Numbered from the stretch's first letter, positions 1-9,763 are shown. The stretch: DNA of 64,000 nt from Halobellus captivus (GCF_003697845.1 NZ_RDQE01000005.1:1-64000); one strand, 5' to 3'. The notes: generated by a model from the sequence alone, not told the origin. Numbers and translations are program-made.

Positions 1-15
1 ATCTCGTCTAAACAG

Positions 16-35
16 CCGCCGAGGCGGGCGTTTTT
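16..35 (+). terminator. Possible terminator of an upstream gene
   Basis: A short GC-rich inverted repeat (CCGCC-GA-GGCGG) is followed by a run of five T. Archaeal termination mainly needs the oligo-T tract, so this could end a plus-strand gene lying left of the window. The upstream gene is not visible, so this is weak. Confidence 0.3.
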
Positions 36-144
36 GGGCATAAATCACTTTGAAAACGCACCGCCTCACCTTTCAATCCTTATCTGAACACCGCCCACGG
101 CTGCGGGTCAACCGTTAAGTCGCGGTCGGTCGACCGTGTAGGTA

Positions 145-1821
145 ATGTACGACCCCGAAGAGCTGGCCGAGATCCGGGAGGCGAAGGAGTCCTGGGAGGC
201 GGGCACCTACGGCGACACCGTCGATCGGTTCGGGGAGCGCGAGGCGGCGTTCACGACCGACACCGGCGGCCAGTCCGTCGACCCGCTGTACACCCCCGCG
301 GACCTCCCGGACCACGACTACCGAGAGGACGTCGGGTTCCCCGGCGAGGAGCCGTACACCCGCGGCGTCTACTCGACGATGCATCGCGGGCGACTGTGGA
401 CGATGCGGCAGTACGCCGGGATGGGGACCGCCGCCGAGACCAACGAGCGGTTCCGGTACCTCATCGACGAGGGGTCCTCGGGGCTGTCGATGGCGTTCGA
501 CCTCCCGACGCAGATGGGGTACGACTCCGACGCCGCGATGGCCGAGGGGGAGGTCGGCCGCTCGGGAGTCGCCATCGACACGCTCGACGACTTCGAGACG
601 GTCTTCGACGGGATCCCGCTCGACGAGGTGTCGACGTCGATGACGATCAACGCGCCGGCCGCGGTTCTGCTCGCGATGTACGTCGCGATGGGCGATACGC
701 AGGGCGTTCCGCGGGAGGAACTCCGCGGAACCATCCAGAACGACATCATGAAGGAGTACGTCGCGCGGAACCTCTACATCTACCCGCCGGAGCCGTCGAT
801 GCGGCTCATCACCGATATCTTCGCGTTCTGTGCCGAGGAGGTCCCCGGGTTCAACACCATCTCCATCTCCGGGTACCACATCCGCGAGGCGGGCTCGACG
901 GCCGCCCAGGAGGTGGCGTTCACGCTCGCGAACGGGATCGAGTACGTCGAGGCCGCCCTCGACGCCGGGCTCGACGTCGACGAGTTCGCCCCGCAGCTCT
1001 CCTTCTTCTTCAACGCCCACAACAACGTCTTCGAGGAGGCCGCGAAGTTCCGGGCTGCCCGCCGCATGTGGGCGGGGATCATGGACGAGCGGTTCGACGC
1101 CGAGGACCCCAGATCGAAACAGCTCAAGTTCCACACGCAGACCGGCGGCTCCACGCTCACCGCCCAACAGATCGAGAACAACGTCGTCAGGGTGGCCTAC
1201 CAGGCGCTCGCGGCGGTGCTCGGCGGTACACAGAGCCTCCACACGAACGGGAAGGACGAGGCGCTCGCGCTCCCGACCGAGCAGTCGGTCCGGACCGCGC
1301 TGCGGACCCAGCAGATCCTCGCCCACGAGTCGGGCGCGGCGGACACGATCGACCCGCTCGCCGGGAGCTACTACGTCGAGAATCTCACCGACGGGATCGA
1401 ATCGGAGGCGTTCGAGATCATCGAGGAGATCGACCGTCGCGGCGGCGCGCTCGAGGCGGTCGAGAGCCAGTGGGTCCAACGGCAGATCCAGGACGTCGCC
1501 TTCGAGCGCCAGCGGGAGATCGAGGAGGGCGAGCGCGTGATCGTCGGCGTCAACGAGTTCCAGGTGGACGAGGAACCCGAGATGGATCTAGAGGAAGTCG
1601 ATCCCGAACAGGAGGCCGAACAGTGCGAGCGACTCCGGGGGGTGAGGGACGACCGCGACGACGAGGCCGTCGAGGCCGCGCTCGCGGCCGTCAGGGAGGC
1701 GGCCCGCGGCGAGGAGAACGTGATGCCCCCCGTCGTCGACGCGGTGAAGGCGTACGCGACCGTTCAGGAGATATCGGACGTCTTCCGTGACGAGTTCGGC
1801 GAATATAAGCCGGGTCGATGA
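145..1821 (+). CDS. mcmA: Methylmalonyl-CoA mutase, large (catalytic TIM-barrel) subunit
   Basis: This 558-residue protein matches the substrate-binding barrel half of adenosylcobalamin-dependent methylmalonyl-CoA mutase, which interconverts methylmalonyl-CoA and succinyl-CoA in propionate metabolism. The N-terminus ([20 protein letters not shown]) and the segment around residues 330-420 ([29 protein letters not shown]) are typical of the family. The B12-binding domain is absent, as usual in archaea, where a small separate subunit carries it; that subunit is not in the window. A TATA-like CGTTAAGT lies about 30 bp before the ATG. The stop overlaps the next start (ATGA). The epimerase acting on the same metabolite lies 1.9 kb downstream. 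Confidence 0.95.
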   Translation: MYDPEELAEIREAKESWEAGTYGDTVDRFGEREAAFTTDTGGQSVDPLYTPADLPDHDYREDVGFPGEEPYTRGVYSTMHRGRLWTMRQYAGMGTAAETNERFRYLIDEGSSGLSMAFDLPTQMGYDSDAAMAEGEVGRSGVAIDTLDDFETVFDGIPLDEVSTSMTINAPAAVLLAMYVAMGDTQGVPREELRGTIQNDIMKEYVARNLYIYPPEPSMRLITDIFAFCAEEVPGFNTISISGYHIREAGSTAAQEVAFTLANGIEYVEAALDAGLDVDEFAPQLSFFFNAHNNVFEEAAKFRAARRMWAGIMDERFDAEDPRSKQLKFHTQTGGSTLTAQQIENNVVRVAYQALAAVLGGTQSLHTNGKDEALALPTEQSVRTALRTQQILAHESGAADTIDPLAGSYYVENLTDGIESEAFEIIEEIDRRGGALEAVESQWVQRQIQDVAFERQREIEEGERVIVGVNEFQVDEEPEMDLEEVDPEQEAEQCERLRGVRDDRDDEAVEAALAAVREAARGEENVMPPVVDAVKAYATVQEISDVFRDEFGEYKPGR

Positions 1822-2279
1822 CGGCAGCCGACCAGTCGGCGACGACCGAACGGAACGATCCACCGTCCAGACGGCGGTTTCTCGCGGCGTTCGGGGCGGT
1901 CGCATCGGCGTCGACCGCCGGCTGTAGCGGCGGGTTTCCGGGGCGCAGCTCCGACGACTCCGACGACTCCGACGGTGACGACGACCCCAACGAGGTGATC
2001 GTCGAGAACGCCACCGCCTCGGCGGCCGAGATCGCGGTCCACGTGACGGACGCCGACGGCGGGACGCTCTTCGGCCACGTGTTCGCGCTCGGACCAGAGC
2101 GGATCGCCTCGCGTGAAGGAACGGAGGTGACCCCGGCAAGGATACGGGCGTTCACCCCGACCGGCGTCTCCCACGCGTGGGAGTACGATCCGAACCTGCC
2201 GATCGAGTTCGAGTGTGACCCGAAGGACGTCGGCCTCACCCTCCGGGAGGACGCGGTCGAGCCGTGGTACGACTGTTGA
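1818..2279 (+). CDS. Tat-exported lipoprotein of unknown function
   Basis: This 153-residue protein has a twin-arginine signal ([14 protein letters not shown]) followed by a haloarchaeal lipobox (TAGC) near residue 36, so it is probably exported folded and anchored by lipid on the cell surface. After the Cys comes an acidic Asp/Ser linker, then a domain of about 100 residues with no motif I recognise. Its ATG overlaps the stop of the mutase gene by four bases, which suggests cotranscription, but nothing in the sequence shows a role in propionate metabolism. The C-terminus is intact. Confidence 0.75.
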   Translation: MTAADQSATTERNDPPSRRRFLAAFGAVASASTAGCSGGFPGRSSDDSDDSDGDDDPNEVIVENATASAAEIAVHVTDADGGTLFGHVFALGPERIASREGTEVTPARIRAFTPTGVSHAWEYDPNLPIEFECDPKDVGLTLREDAVEPWYDC

Positions 2280-2354
2280 ACGACCGCCGCCGGCGACGGG
2301 ACGGAAATCGAGGCCTTCTCAGGTTCTCGGAGCGGAACCCTCGAGATCGAGGTC

Positions 2355-2669
2355 CTATCGAAGCCGTACCGCCGTGCCGTACGCCAGGATCTCCGCGCCG
2401 CTGTCGGCGATGGACGAGGTGGTGAACCGGACGTTGATCACTCCGTCGGCGCCGAGGGCCTCCGCCTCCTCGATCATCCGTTCTTGCGCCTGGTCACGCG
2501 CGTCCGTCATCAGCTCGGTGTATCCCTTCAACTCGCCGCCCGCGAGGTTCCGGAGACCCTGCGTGATGTCGCGGCCGAGGTTCCGCGCGCGGACCGTGTT
2601 CCCGCGGACGAGACCGAGCGTCTCGGTCACTTCCTTTCCGGCCACCGAATCCGTGTTGGAGAGCTCCAT
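2355..2669 (-). CDS. YbjQ/UPF0145 family protein
   Basis: This 104-residue protein matches the YbjQ (UPF0145) family, small oligomeric proteins sometimes described as putative heavy-metal binding; the real role is unknown. Family features are the central helix (AGGELKGYTELMTDAR), the conserved ALGADGVINVRF strand and the C-terminal EILAYGTAVRL. I chose the ATG at 2669 because a TATA-like GAGTTAAGTG lies about 27 bp upstream; a longer in-frame GTG start at 2693 would lie inside that promoter. It is monocistronic, facing the lipoprotein gene. Confidence 0.85.
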   Translation of the reverse strand: MELSNTDSVAGKEVTETLGLVRGNTVRARNLGRDITQGLRNLAGGELKGYTELMTDARDQAQERMIEEAEALGADGVINVRFTTSSIADSGAEILAYGTAVRLR

Positions 2670-2754
2670 GGACTCCGTACGTCGGGACGTCACTTAACTC
2701 ACGGCGGCGCCCGCTCCGAACCCCACTCGAGAACCGGCCCGTGACCGGTCGCGG

Positions 2755-3558
2755 TCAGTTCGCGCCGCGAACGACGTGGCCGTACTTCAACAGCGCGACG
2801 AACACCGACCCGCCGACCGCGTTGCCGACGGTCGCGAGCCCGAGGAACCAGAGATAGTCGGTGAGGGTGACCGCGGGCGAGACGAACAGGCCGAAGAGCA
2901 CCTCGACGTTGCCGGCGATCGAGTGCGGCAGGTGGAGCAGGCCGATCGTCCCGGCGACCACCCAGACCAGGATCAGTCGGCTCGTCGTCTCCTGGGCGGC
3001 CGTGATCAGCCACGCCAGAAGCCCCATCAGCCAGCCGGCGAAGACGCCGCCGACGAACAGCCACGGTAGGTCGTGGCTGACGAGTTTGATCGCGATCTCC
3101 GCGAACGCGTCGGGCGAGACGACGCCGAGCCCGGGCATCAGGAGGACCACGAGCTGGGTGAAACACAGCCCGCCGACGAGGTTGCCGGCGTAGACGAGCC
3201 CCCAGAGCCGGCCCAGGTCGCGGAGCGACGCCTGCCCGTCGAGGACGGGGATCACCGCCAGGGTGGTGTGTTCGGTGAAGAGCTCCGACCGACCGAGGAT
3301 CACGAACATGAACCCGATGGAGTAGACGCTGGCCAACAGTAGCTCGGTCGTGAGGTCGCCGAAACTCGCGGGCGAGAGCGTCAACACCACCGCCATCATC
3401 AGCGGCCCGAACCCGATGTCGAGCCCCGCCGACAGTCCCGAGAGCAGAAGGCCGGATCGCTCGCGGTTCATCTCGTGAAGCGCGGTTTCGAGGATCGAGT
3501 CGAGGATGCTCCGGGAGGTCTTCTGTTCGGTCGACGCGTCGGCGCTCTGGTCGGACAC
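2755..3558 (-). CDS. Formate/nitrite transporter (FNT) family channel
   Basis: This integral membrane protein of about 267 residues has six hydrophobic segments in the FNT (FocA/NirC/YfdC) pattern, pentameric channels for small monovalent anions. Typical features are ELFTEHT near the second helix, NLVGG in the middle, and LHLPHSIAGNVE near the fifth helix, whose His corresponds to the central-pore His of FNT channels. The Ser/Asp-rich N-terminus looks cytoplasmic and YfdC-like. Start choice is uncertain: GTG 3558 is preferred, and a TTG at 3591 would add 11 residues. The substrate cannot be told from sequence, and no formate or nitrite enzyme lies next to it. Confidence 0.85.
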   Translation of the reverse strand: MSDQSADASTEQKTSRSILDSILETALHEMNRERSGLLLSGLSAGLDIGFGPLMMAVVLTLSPASFGDLTTELLLASVYSIGFMFVILGRSELFTEHTTLAVIPVLDGQASLRDLGRLWGLVYAGNLVGGLCFTQLVVLLMPGLGVVSPDAFAEIAIKLVSHDLPWLFVGGVFAGWLMGLLAWLITAAQETTSRLILVWVVAGTIGLLHLPHSIAGNVEVLFGLFVSPAVTLTDYLWFLGLATVGNAVGGSVFVALLKYGHVVRGAN

Positions 3559-3688
3559 GGCTCGTCCGGACTTTCTCGTCCGCTCACCCAAGTCTTTCCA
3601 TCGGGGCGGTTCCGACCGCCGGCCACGACCCTGACCGGGGATCGACCCGCTCGATCCCTATAAGTCGTGAGGGGACGACCGGGGAGCC

Positions 3689-4075
3689 GTGCGCTTCGAT
3701 CACGCCGGCATCGCCACGCGCGACGCCGCCGACCTCGCCGAACCGTTCGCGGACCTCCTCGACGCCCCGGTCGTTCACGAGGAGACGTTCGACGGGATGG
3801 AGGTCGTCTTCCTCGAACTCGACGGCGGCGGATTCCTCGAACTGTTGGAGCCCACCGAGGGAGGGGCCATCGCCGACTACCTCGACCGCGAGGGGCCGGG
3901 GATCCACCACGTCGCGTTCGCGACGGACGACCTCCCGGGAGCGCTCGACCGCGCCCGCGACCTCGGCGTCGACCTCGTCGACGAGGAGCCACGGCCCGGC
4001 GCGTGGGGCCACGAGGTGGCGTTCCTTCACCCCCGATCGACCGGCGGGGTGCTCGTGGAGTTCGTCGAGAAGTGA
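3689..4075 (+). CDS. mce: Methylmalonyl-CoA epimerase
   Basis: This 128-residue single-domain protein of the vicinal-oxygen-chelate (glyoxalase) fold converts (S)- and (R)-methylmalonyl-CoA, feeding the mutase encoded upstream. The opening FDHAGIATRD, the VFLELDGGGFLELLEP strand, GPGIHHVAFATDD and the terminal VLVEFVEK carry the expected His and Glu metal ligands. The GTG start is supported by a TATA-like CCTATAAG centred about 28 bp upstream, giving a leaderless transcript. It is separated from the mutase by two minus-strand genes, so the two are neighbours but not an operon. Confidence 0.93.
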   Translation: MRFDHAGIATRDAADLAEPFADLLDAPVVHEETFDGMEVVFLELDGGGFLELLEPTEGGAIADYLDREGPGIHHVAFATDDLPGALDRARDLGVDLVDEEPRPGAWGHEVAFLHPRSTGGVLVEFVEK

Positions 4076-4114
4076 GGAACGGGACGGCCCGATCGTCGCA
4101 GGCGGCGGTTTCAG

Positions 4115-5563
4115 TTACGCGTCGTCTTCGTCGACGCCGTCCGCGAGTTCGGCCGCGATCCCGGTGTAGCCGGCCGGAGTCAACGCCCGGAGTTCCTCGC
4201 GCACCGCCGGGTCGACGTCGAGATCGTCGAACAGCGCGCGGAAGTCCTCGAGGGTGACCCGCGAGCCGCGGGTGAGCTCCTTGACTCGCTCGTAGGCGTC
4301 GGTGTCGCCCTCACGCCGGAGGATCGTCTGGACCGCCTCCCCGATGATCTCGGGGGTCGCCTCCAGCTCCTCGCGCATGACGGTCTCGTTGGGTACCACC
4401 TTCGAGAGCCCGTCGGCGGTCTTCGAGTAGCCGATCAGACAGTGGGCGAACGCGGCACCGACGTTGCGTTTCACCGTCGAGTCCGAGAGGTCACGCTGGA
4501 GCCGCGAGGTCGTCACGTAGTCGGCGAGGAACCGCAGGTCCGCGTTCGCCTTCGAGAGGTTGCCCTCGCTGTTCTCGAAGTCGATCGGGTTCACCTTGTG
4601 CGGCATCGTCGACGAGCCGGTCTCGCCCTCGACGGCGCGCTGGCCGAGGTAGCGGTCGGAGACGTACAGCCAGGCGTCGAGGTCCAGATCGAGAAGGACG
4701 TCGTTCACCCCGGACAGCGCGTCGAGGAGCGCGGCGAGGTCGTCACACGGGTTCACCTGCGTCGCGAGCGCGACGTGATCGAATCCGAGCCCCTCGACGA
4801 CCGACCGCGAGACGCCCTCCCAGTCGACGTCGGGGTAGGCGGCGACGTGGGCGGCGTAGGTCCCGGACGCGCCGGCGAGCTTGCCCGAGAGGTCGTCGGT
4901 CGCGCTCTCGACGCGGCCGAGCGTCCGGCCGAGCCGCGCGGCGTAGACGGCCATCTCCTTGCCGAACGTCGTCGGCGTCGCCGGCTGGCCGTGCGTCCGG
5001 GCGAGCATCGGCGTGTCGCGGTGCTCGTGGGCCAGCTCCACGAGCGCGTCGCGCACCTCCCGGACCGCGGGCACGAGTACCTCACGGACCGCCGGCTCGA
5101 CGAGCAGCCGGTGGGCGAGGTTGTTGACGTCCTCGCTCGTGAGCCCGAAGTGGATCCACGGGAACAGCGCCGTCGGGTCCTCGAGCGTCCCGGCCTCGCC
5201 GAGCTCCTCCAGACGAACCCGCAGGAAGTACTCGACGGCCTTCACGTCGTGGTTGGTCGCGGCGTACCCCGCCGCGCCCTCGACCTCCAGGTCCTTGATC
5301 AGTCGGGCGTCCTCCGCGGCGAACGACTCGTGGAGGTCGCGCAGGGCCGCGACGGCCGCCTCGTCGAGTGCGACGGGAGTCGCGTCGAGGCCGGCCAGTT
5401 CGATCAGGTACTCGACCTCCACGCGGGTCCGCGCCCGCATGAGCGCCGCCTCGCTCGCGTACGGCGAGAGCGGCGCGGTTCGGCCGGCGTACCGCCCGTC
5501 GAGCGGCGAGACGGCCGCGAGCGGATCGGCGCGCGAGAGTCCCGAGATCGGATCGTCGGTCAT
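4115..5563 (-). CDS. purB: Adenylosuccinate lyase
   Basis: This 482-residue fumarase/aspartase-superfamily enzyme catalyses two steps of purine synthesis: SAICAR to AICAR plus fumarate, and adenylosuccinate to AMP plus fumarate. The superfamily signature GSSTMPHKVNPIDFENSEGN lies near residue 315, and the THGQPATPTTFGKE segment supplies another active-site His. I chose the ATG before TDDPISGL because upstream in-frame sequence has no protein-like character and a T-rich box lies about 27 bp before it. The gene is divergent from the purine fusion gene, so two steps of one pathway share an intergenic region. Confidence 0.95.
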   Translation of the reverse strand: MTDDPISGLSRADPLAAVSPLDGRYAGRTAPLSPYASEAALMRARTRVEVEYLIELAGLDATPVALDEAAVAALRDLHESFAAEDARLIKDLEVEGAAGYAATNHDVKAVEYFLRVRLEELGEAGTLEDPTALFPWIHFGLTSEDVNNLAHRLLVEPAVREVLVPAVREVRDALVELAHEHRDTPMLARTHGQPATPTTFGKEMAVYAARLGRTLGRVESATDDLSGKLAGASGTYAAHVAAYPDVDWEGVSRSVVEGLGFDHVALATQVNPCDDLAALLDALSGVNDVLLDLDLDAWLYVSDRYLGQRAVEGETGSSTMPHKVNPIDFENSEGNLSKANADLRFLADYVTTSRLQRDLSDSTVKRNVGAAFAHCLIGYSKTADGLSKVVPNETVMREELEATPEIIGEAVQTILRREGDTDAYERVKELTRGSRVTLEDFRALFDDLDVDPAVREELRALTPAGYTGIAAELADGVDEDDA

Positions 5564-5731
5564 GTCCGCGAGTGCCCCCGGAGCGCGCAAAAGCGTGTCG
5601 ATGGCGCTACCCACAGAGGTGTATAGTGTCGCCCGGTAAACGGCGATCTCTCGGCGAACCTGTCCGCGATCGTGTATACTCGGCCGCGGGCGACCGTAAC
5701 GGATAAACGCGGCCGGTCGGAGGGATCCGAC

Positions 5732-7336
5732 ATGAAGATCGCCGGACTCGCCAGCAACCGGGGACGGAACCTGCGACATATCGCCGACGTCGCGCCGGGC
5801 GGCGCGGAGCTGTCGGTCGCCTTGACGAACCGCGAGGGCGCGCCGGTCATCGAGGCCGCCGCCGAGCGCCGGATCCCGACCGAGGTCGTCGCCCGCGAGG
5901 AGGGCGAGTCGCGGGAGAGCCACGAGCGTCGGATCCTCGACCGGTTGGCGGATTACGACTTCGATATCGTCTGTCTCGACGGCTACATGCGGGTCCTCAC
6001 CGACGAGTTCCTCTCGGCCGCCCCGACGACGCTGAACGTCCACCCCTCGTTACTGCCGGCGTTCCCCGGCACCGACGCCCACGAGCAGGTGCTCGAGGCG
6101 GGCGTCAGGACGACCGGCTGTACCGTCCACGTCGTCACCGAGGCCGTCGACGACGGCCCGATCCTCACCCAGGAGCCGGTCCCCGTCTACGACGACGACG
6201 ACGCCGCATCGTTGAAAGAGCGCGTCCTCCACGAGGCGGAGTTCACGGCGTACCCGCGAGCAGTCCGGTGGTTCGCGGAGGGCGCGGTCGAGATCGAGAC
6301 GGACGAGGACGGGACCCCCGAGTCGGTGCAGATCGACGGCGACACCGGCGGTTCCTTCCCCGCCCGGCGGTTCGTCTCGGAGGACCGTGCCGACACGCTT
6401 CGCTACGGCGAGAACCCCCACCAGGACGCGGCGCTGTACGCCGATCCCGCCTGCGAGGAGGCGAGCGTCGTCGGCGCGGAGGGCTTGAATCCCGGCTCGA
6501 AGGGGATGGGATACAACAACTACAACGACGCCGACGCCGCGCTCGGACTGATCAAGGAGTTCGACGACCCCGCGGCCGCCGTGATCAAACACACCAATCC
6601 CGCCGGCTGCGCGACGAGCGACACCCTCGCGGACGCGTACGACCGAGCGCTCCGGACCGACGCCAAATCGGCGTTCGGCGGGATCGTCGCCCTGAACCGC
6701 CGGTGTGACGCCGACACCGCCGAGGCGATCGCGGAGTCGTTCAAGGAGGTCGTCGTCGCGCCCGGCTACACCGACAGCGCGCTCGACGTGCTCACCGAGA
6801 AGAAGAACCTCCGCGTGCTCGACGCCGGCCCGCTCGGCGACGGCGAGGAGCGCTTCTCCGAGCGCTTCGTCGAGAAGCCGATCGTCGGCGGGAGACTCGT
6901 CCAGGAGCGCGACCTCCAGTCGCCGACCGCCGCCGACCTCGAGTTCGTCACCGACCGCGAGCCGACCGAGGAGCAGGTCGAGACGATGCTGTTCGCCTGG
7001 CGGACGCTCAAACACGTCAAGTCGAACGGGATCCTGTTCGCGACCGGCACCGAGACGGTCGGCGTCGGCATGGGACAGGTCTCCCGCGTCGACGCGGTCA
7101 CCCTCGCGGCGATGAAGGCCGAGAAGGACGCGGAGGGGAAGTCCGCGGAGGGCACGGTGATGGCCTCTGACGCGTTCTTCCCGTTCCCGGACGCGATCGA
7201 GGAGGCGGCCGAGGCGGGGATCGAGGCCGTGATCCAGCCCGGCGGCTCCGTCAACGACGAGGACGTGATCGCCGCCGCCGACGAACACGACATGGCGATG
7301 GCGTTCACCGGGTCGCGCTGCTTCCGCCACGACTGA
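5732..7336 (+). CDS. purH: PurN-like formyltransferase fused to the AICAR formyltransferase domain of PurH
   Basis: The 534-residue product has two parts. Residues 1-190 look like glycinamide ribonucleotide formyltransferase (PurN), with NVHPSLLPAFPG, the DDGPILTQE segment and a formyl-folate fold. Residues 215-534 are the AICAR formyltransferase half of PurH, with LRYGENPHQDAALY, GMGYNNYNDADAAL, the KHTNPAG active-site segment and SDAFFPFPD near the end. The usual N-terminal IMP-cyclohydrolase (MGS-like) domain of PurH is replaced, so IMP cyclohydrolase must come from another gene. A GATAAAC box about 28 bp before the ATG supports the start. It ends five bases from the convergent aroD. Confidence 0.9.
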   Translation: MKIAGLASNRGRNLRHIADVAPGGAELSVALTNREGAPVIEAAAERRIPTEVVAREEGESRESHERRILDRLADYDFDIVCLDGYMRVLTDEFLSAAPTTLNVHPSLLPAFPGTDAHEQVLEAGVRTTGCTVHVVTEAVDDGPILTQEPVPVYDDDDAASLKERVLHEAEFTAYPRAVRWFAEGAVEIETDEDGTPESVQIDGDTGGSFPARRFVSEDRADTLRYGENPHQDAALYADPACEEASVVGAEGLNPGSKGMGYNNYNDADAALGLIKEFDDPAAAVIKHTNPAGCATSDTLADAYDRALRTDAKSAFGGIVALNRRCDADTAEAIAESFKEVVVAPGYTDSALDVLTEKKNLRVLDAGPLGDGEERFSERFVEKPIVGGRLVQERDLQSPTAADLEFVTDREPTEEQVETMLFAWRTLKHVKSNGILFATGTETVGVGMGQVSRVDAVTLAAMKAEKDAEGKSAEGTVMASDAFFPFPDAIEEAAEAGIEAVIQPGGSVNDEDVIAAADEHDMAMAFTGSRCFRHD

Positions 7337-7341
7337 GCGGG

Positions 7342-8052
7342 CTACCCGTCCGCCTCTGCGTCCGTCTCCAACAGCCCGTCGACCAGCCCGCGGAGCGTCG
7401 CGAGCGGGTACTGGCCGGGGGCGGTCGCGTCCGCCGCGTCGACCGGGGCGTACCCGATCCGCGACCCGTACACCGGAGCGACCGCGCGGGTGTGTCGACC
7501 GGGCTCGCCCATACACATCGTCGCGACGCGGTGGCCCGCCGCGGTCGCCTCGTGGGTCGCCCGCAACATCGCGAGCGCGTCCTCGCGGGCGTTCGCGGTG
7601 GTCGCCAGCTTCCCCACGTCTCCCTCGCTCGCCGCGTCCGCGAGCAGGTCCGAGAGCGTCCCGACCTCCGGCGTCGACTCGAAGTCGTGGACCGAGGCGA
7701 TCACCGACACCCCCTCCTCGCGGGCGCTCTCACGCAGGGCAGTCGCGTGCGACCGCTCGCCCGTCGGCGCGTTCCCGCGGAGCGCGGCGAGCTCGACGTC
7801 GACCGCGACGACCGCGTCGTGTGCGATCGCCTCCGCGAGCGCGTCGTATCGGCCGAGGTCGGCCGCCTCCCCGCCCTCCCACTCGGCGCGGTTCGTGACG
7901 ACGAGCGGGAGCGCCCCGTCGTACGCCGCGAGCTGATCCAGCGGGTCGGCGGCGAGGTCCATGCGGAACTCCACGGCGTCGGCGGCCTCGCGGGCGCGCG
8001 GCTCCGCGGACAGGTCGCCGGTGCTCGCCGCGAGAACGAACTCCTCGAACAT
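7342..8052 (-). CDS. aroD: 3-Dehydroquinate dehydratase, type I
   Basis: This 236-residue class I dehydroquinase dehydrates 3-dehydroquinate to 3-dehydroshikimate in the shikimate pathway through a Schiff base. Visible residues are EFRMD near residue 28, the catalytic His in VIASVHDFE, the Schiff-base Lys in EGDVGKLA, and the substrate-binding segment MCMGEPGRHTRAVAP. Length fits the family. The gene is convergent with purH and lies just downstream of a small membrane-protein gene on the same strand. No other aro gene is in the window. Confidence 0.95.
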   Translation of the reverse strand: MFEEFVLAASTGDLSAEPRAREAADAVEFRMDLAADPLDQLAAYDGALPLVVTNRAEWEGGEAADLGRYDALAEAIAHDAVVAVDVELAALRGNAPTGERSHATALRESAREEGVSVIASVHDFESTPEVGTLSDLLADAASEGDVGKLATTANAREDALAMLRATHEATAAGHRVATMCMGEPGRHTRAVAPVYGSRIGYAPVDAADATAPGQYPLATLRGLVDGLLETDAEADG

Positions 8053-8077
8053 GCTCGGGTCTTCGGCGGTCGGGGAC

Positions 8078-8485
8078 TTAGCTCTCCCCGTCCGAGCGGG
8101 GCTCGCCGCCGGGGGGCTCGTCGGTTTGCGGTCCGGTGCGTGTCGTCCGGAGCCACCCGGCGACGACCGCGAGGAGTCCCCCGACGAGCAGGACGGCAGA
8201 GAGCGCGTCGAGGCCGCCGGCGACCCCGTCGACGCCGAGTGCGAGGATCGCGGCCCCGAGCGCCGTCATCGCGACCCCGCGGAACCGGTCGGGCGTCAGG
8301 CGACGGCCCGCGACCGACCGGGTCGAACCCGCCCCCGCGAGCAGGTACGCGACGCCGGCGAACCCGCATCCCGCGCCGGCGACGAGGAGGGCGACGCGGT
8401 CCCCGCCGGCGTCGGTCGTGACGAGGAACCAGCCGGCGACCGCGACGAGCGAGACGCCGGAGAGGAGGTCACGGGAACGGGGCAT
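8078..8485 (-). CDS. Small membrane protein of unknown function
   Basis: This 135-residue protein has four hydrophobic stretches (roughly residues 8-25, 30-50, 68-88 and 92-110) and an acidic, Pro-rich soluble tail of about 25 residues. It lies between aroD and the TFB gene on the same strand with short gaps, so it could share a transcript with either. I recognise no family; composition suggests a conserved haloarchaeal membrane protein with no visible catalytic motif. Confidence 0.65.
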   Translation of the reverse strand: MPRSRDLLSGVSLVAVAGWFLVTTDAGGDRVALLVAGAGCGFAGVAYLLAGAGSTRSVAGRRLTPDRFRGVAMTALGAAILALGVDGVAGGLDALSAVLLVGGLLAVVAGWLRTTRTGPQTDEPPGGEPRSDGES

Positions 8486-8534
8486 GGTCGTAGTGTCGTG
8501 TTCGGCCGGTAGAAGCGAACGGTTCGAACCGAAC

Positions 8535-9506
8535 TTACGCGACGAGGCCGTCCTCGGCCTCGAGCAGTTCGTGGTAGCGGTTCCGGATGGTGACCTCGGA
8601 GATGTCCGCGACCTCCGAGACCGCGGCCTGCGTCGTCTTCTCGTTGGTGAGAAGGGCGGCGGCGTAGACGGCGGCGGCCGCGAGCCCGACCGGCGACTTG
8701 CCGCTGTGGACGCCCTTCTCCTTGGCGTTCTTCAGGAGTCCCTTCGCGCGCATCTCCGACTCCTCGGAGAGCTCCAGGTCGGAGGCGAACCGCGGGACGT
8801 ACTGTTCGGGGTCGGCGGGCTTGACCTCCAGTTTGAGCTCGCGGACGACGTAGCGGTACGTCCGCGCGATCTCCGCCTTCTCCACGCGGGAGACGTCGGC
8901 GATCTCGTCGAGGCTGCGCGGGACGCCGGCCATCCGGGCGGCGGCGTAGACGCACGACGTGGAGACGCCCTCGATGGATCGGCCGGGGAGGAGGTCCTCG
9001 TCGAGCGCGCGGCGGTAGATGACCGAGGCGGTCTCGCGGACGTTGTCCGGGAGCCCGAGCGCGCTCGCCATCCGGTCGATCTCGCCGAGCGCCTGCTTCA
9101 GGTTGCGCTCCTTCGAGTCGCGTGTGCGGAACCGCTCGTTCCACTTGCGGAGCCGCTGCATCTTCTGGCGCTGGCGCGCGCCGAGCGAGCGGCCGTAGGC
9201 GTCCTTGTCGCGCCAGTCGATGTTGGTCGACAGCCCCTTGTCGTGCATCGTGTTCGTCGTGGGCGCGCCCACGCGGGACTTCTCGTCCTTCTCGCGGGAG
9301 TCGAACGCGCGCCACTCCGGCCCGCGGTCGACCGAGTCCGCCTCGACGACGAGTCCACAGTCGACACAGACCGTCTCGCCGTGTTCCTCGTCGTTGACGA
9401 CCTGTCCGTCACACTCCGGACAGCTCAGCGTCTCGTCAGTGCCCTCCGATTCCTCCTCCGTCTCCCCACGGGTGCGACTCCCCCGGGTATGTAGTCGTTC
9501 GGTCAT
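8535..9506 (-). CDS. tfb: Transcription initiation factor IIB (TFB)
   Basis: This 323-residue TFB recruits RNA polymerase to TBP-bound promoters. The N-terminal zinc ribbon (CPEC near residue 29, CVDC near 47) is followed by the B-reader/linker region (GPEWRAFDS, TNIDWRDKDAYGRSL) and two cyclin-like repeats (residues about 125-215 and 220-315). The C-terminal repeat contains the VTIRNRYHELLE recognition helix for the BRE. Haloarchaea usually have several TFBs; which paralogue this is cannot be said. It is monocistronic and divergent from the corrinoid-binding-fold gene. Confidence 0.95.
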   Translation of the reverse strand: MTERLHTRGSRTRGETEEESEGTDETLSCPECDGQVVNDEEHGETVCVDCGLVVEADSVDRGPEWRAFDSREKDEKSRVGAPTTNTMHDKGLSTNIDWRDKDAYGRSLGARQRQKMQRLRKWNERFRTRDSKERNLKQALGEIDRMASALGLPDNVRETASVIYRRALDEDLLPGRSIEGVSTSCVYAAARMAGVPRSLDEIADVSRVEKAEIARTYRYVVRELKLEVKPADPEQYVPRFASDLELSEESEMRAKGLLKNAKEKGVHSGKSPVGLAAAAVYAAALLTNEKTTQAAVSEVADISEVTIRNRYHELLEAEDGLVA

Positions 9507-9763
9507 AGCTCTCTGTCCCCCGGTTTAATCGAGAACGCCCGGGAGCAGTCTTGTCCGATAAACGGGCGAACGTAACTTAAAGGACCCGGAACGTGTCGCC
9601 GTGCGGGCGACGAATGGACACGATCGATCACGACCGACTTCGGCGGGTTTCGAGGGAAGGCCCGCCGATCGCCCGGGCGATCCCTCGGAGGCCCGCCGAT
9701 CCCGACTCGCCGTGGCCCGTCACGATCCGAACGTTTTCGAGCGACGGGGTGAATCCGTCACGT

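Noticed and set aside
115-1479. Long antisense open frame over the mutase gene
   Set aside because: It is an artefact of high GC; composition is Arg/Gly/Val-rich with no family resemblance, while the sense strand encodes a clear mutase.
2215-2697. Open frame opposite the UPF0145 gene
   Set aside because: The minus strand encodes a recognised family with a promoter at the right distance; the plus frame is Ser/Arg-rich noise.
8520-8531. CGGTTCGAACCG, like a tRNA T-loop
   Set aside because: It is a plain 12-bp palindrome between two protein genes; no acceptor, D or anticodon stems surround it.
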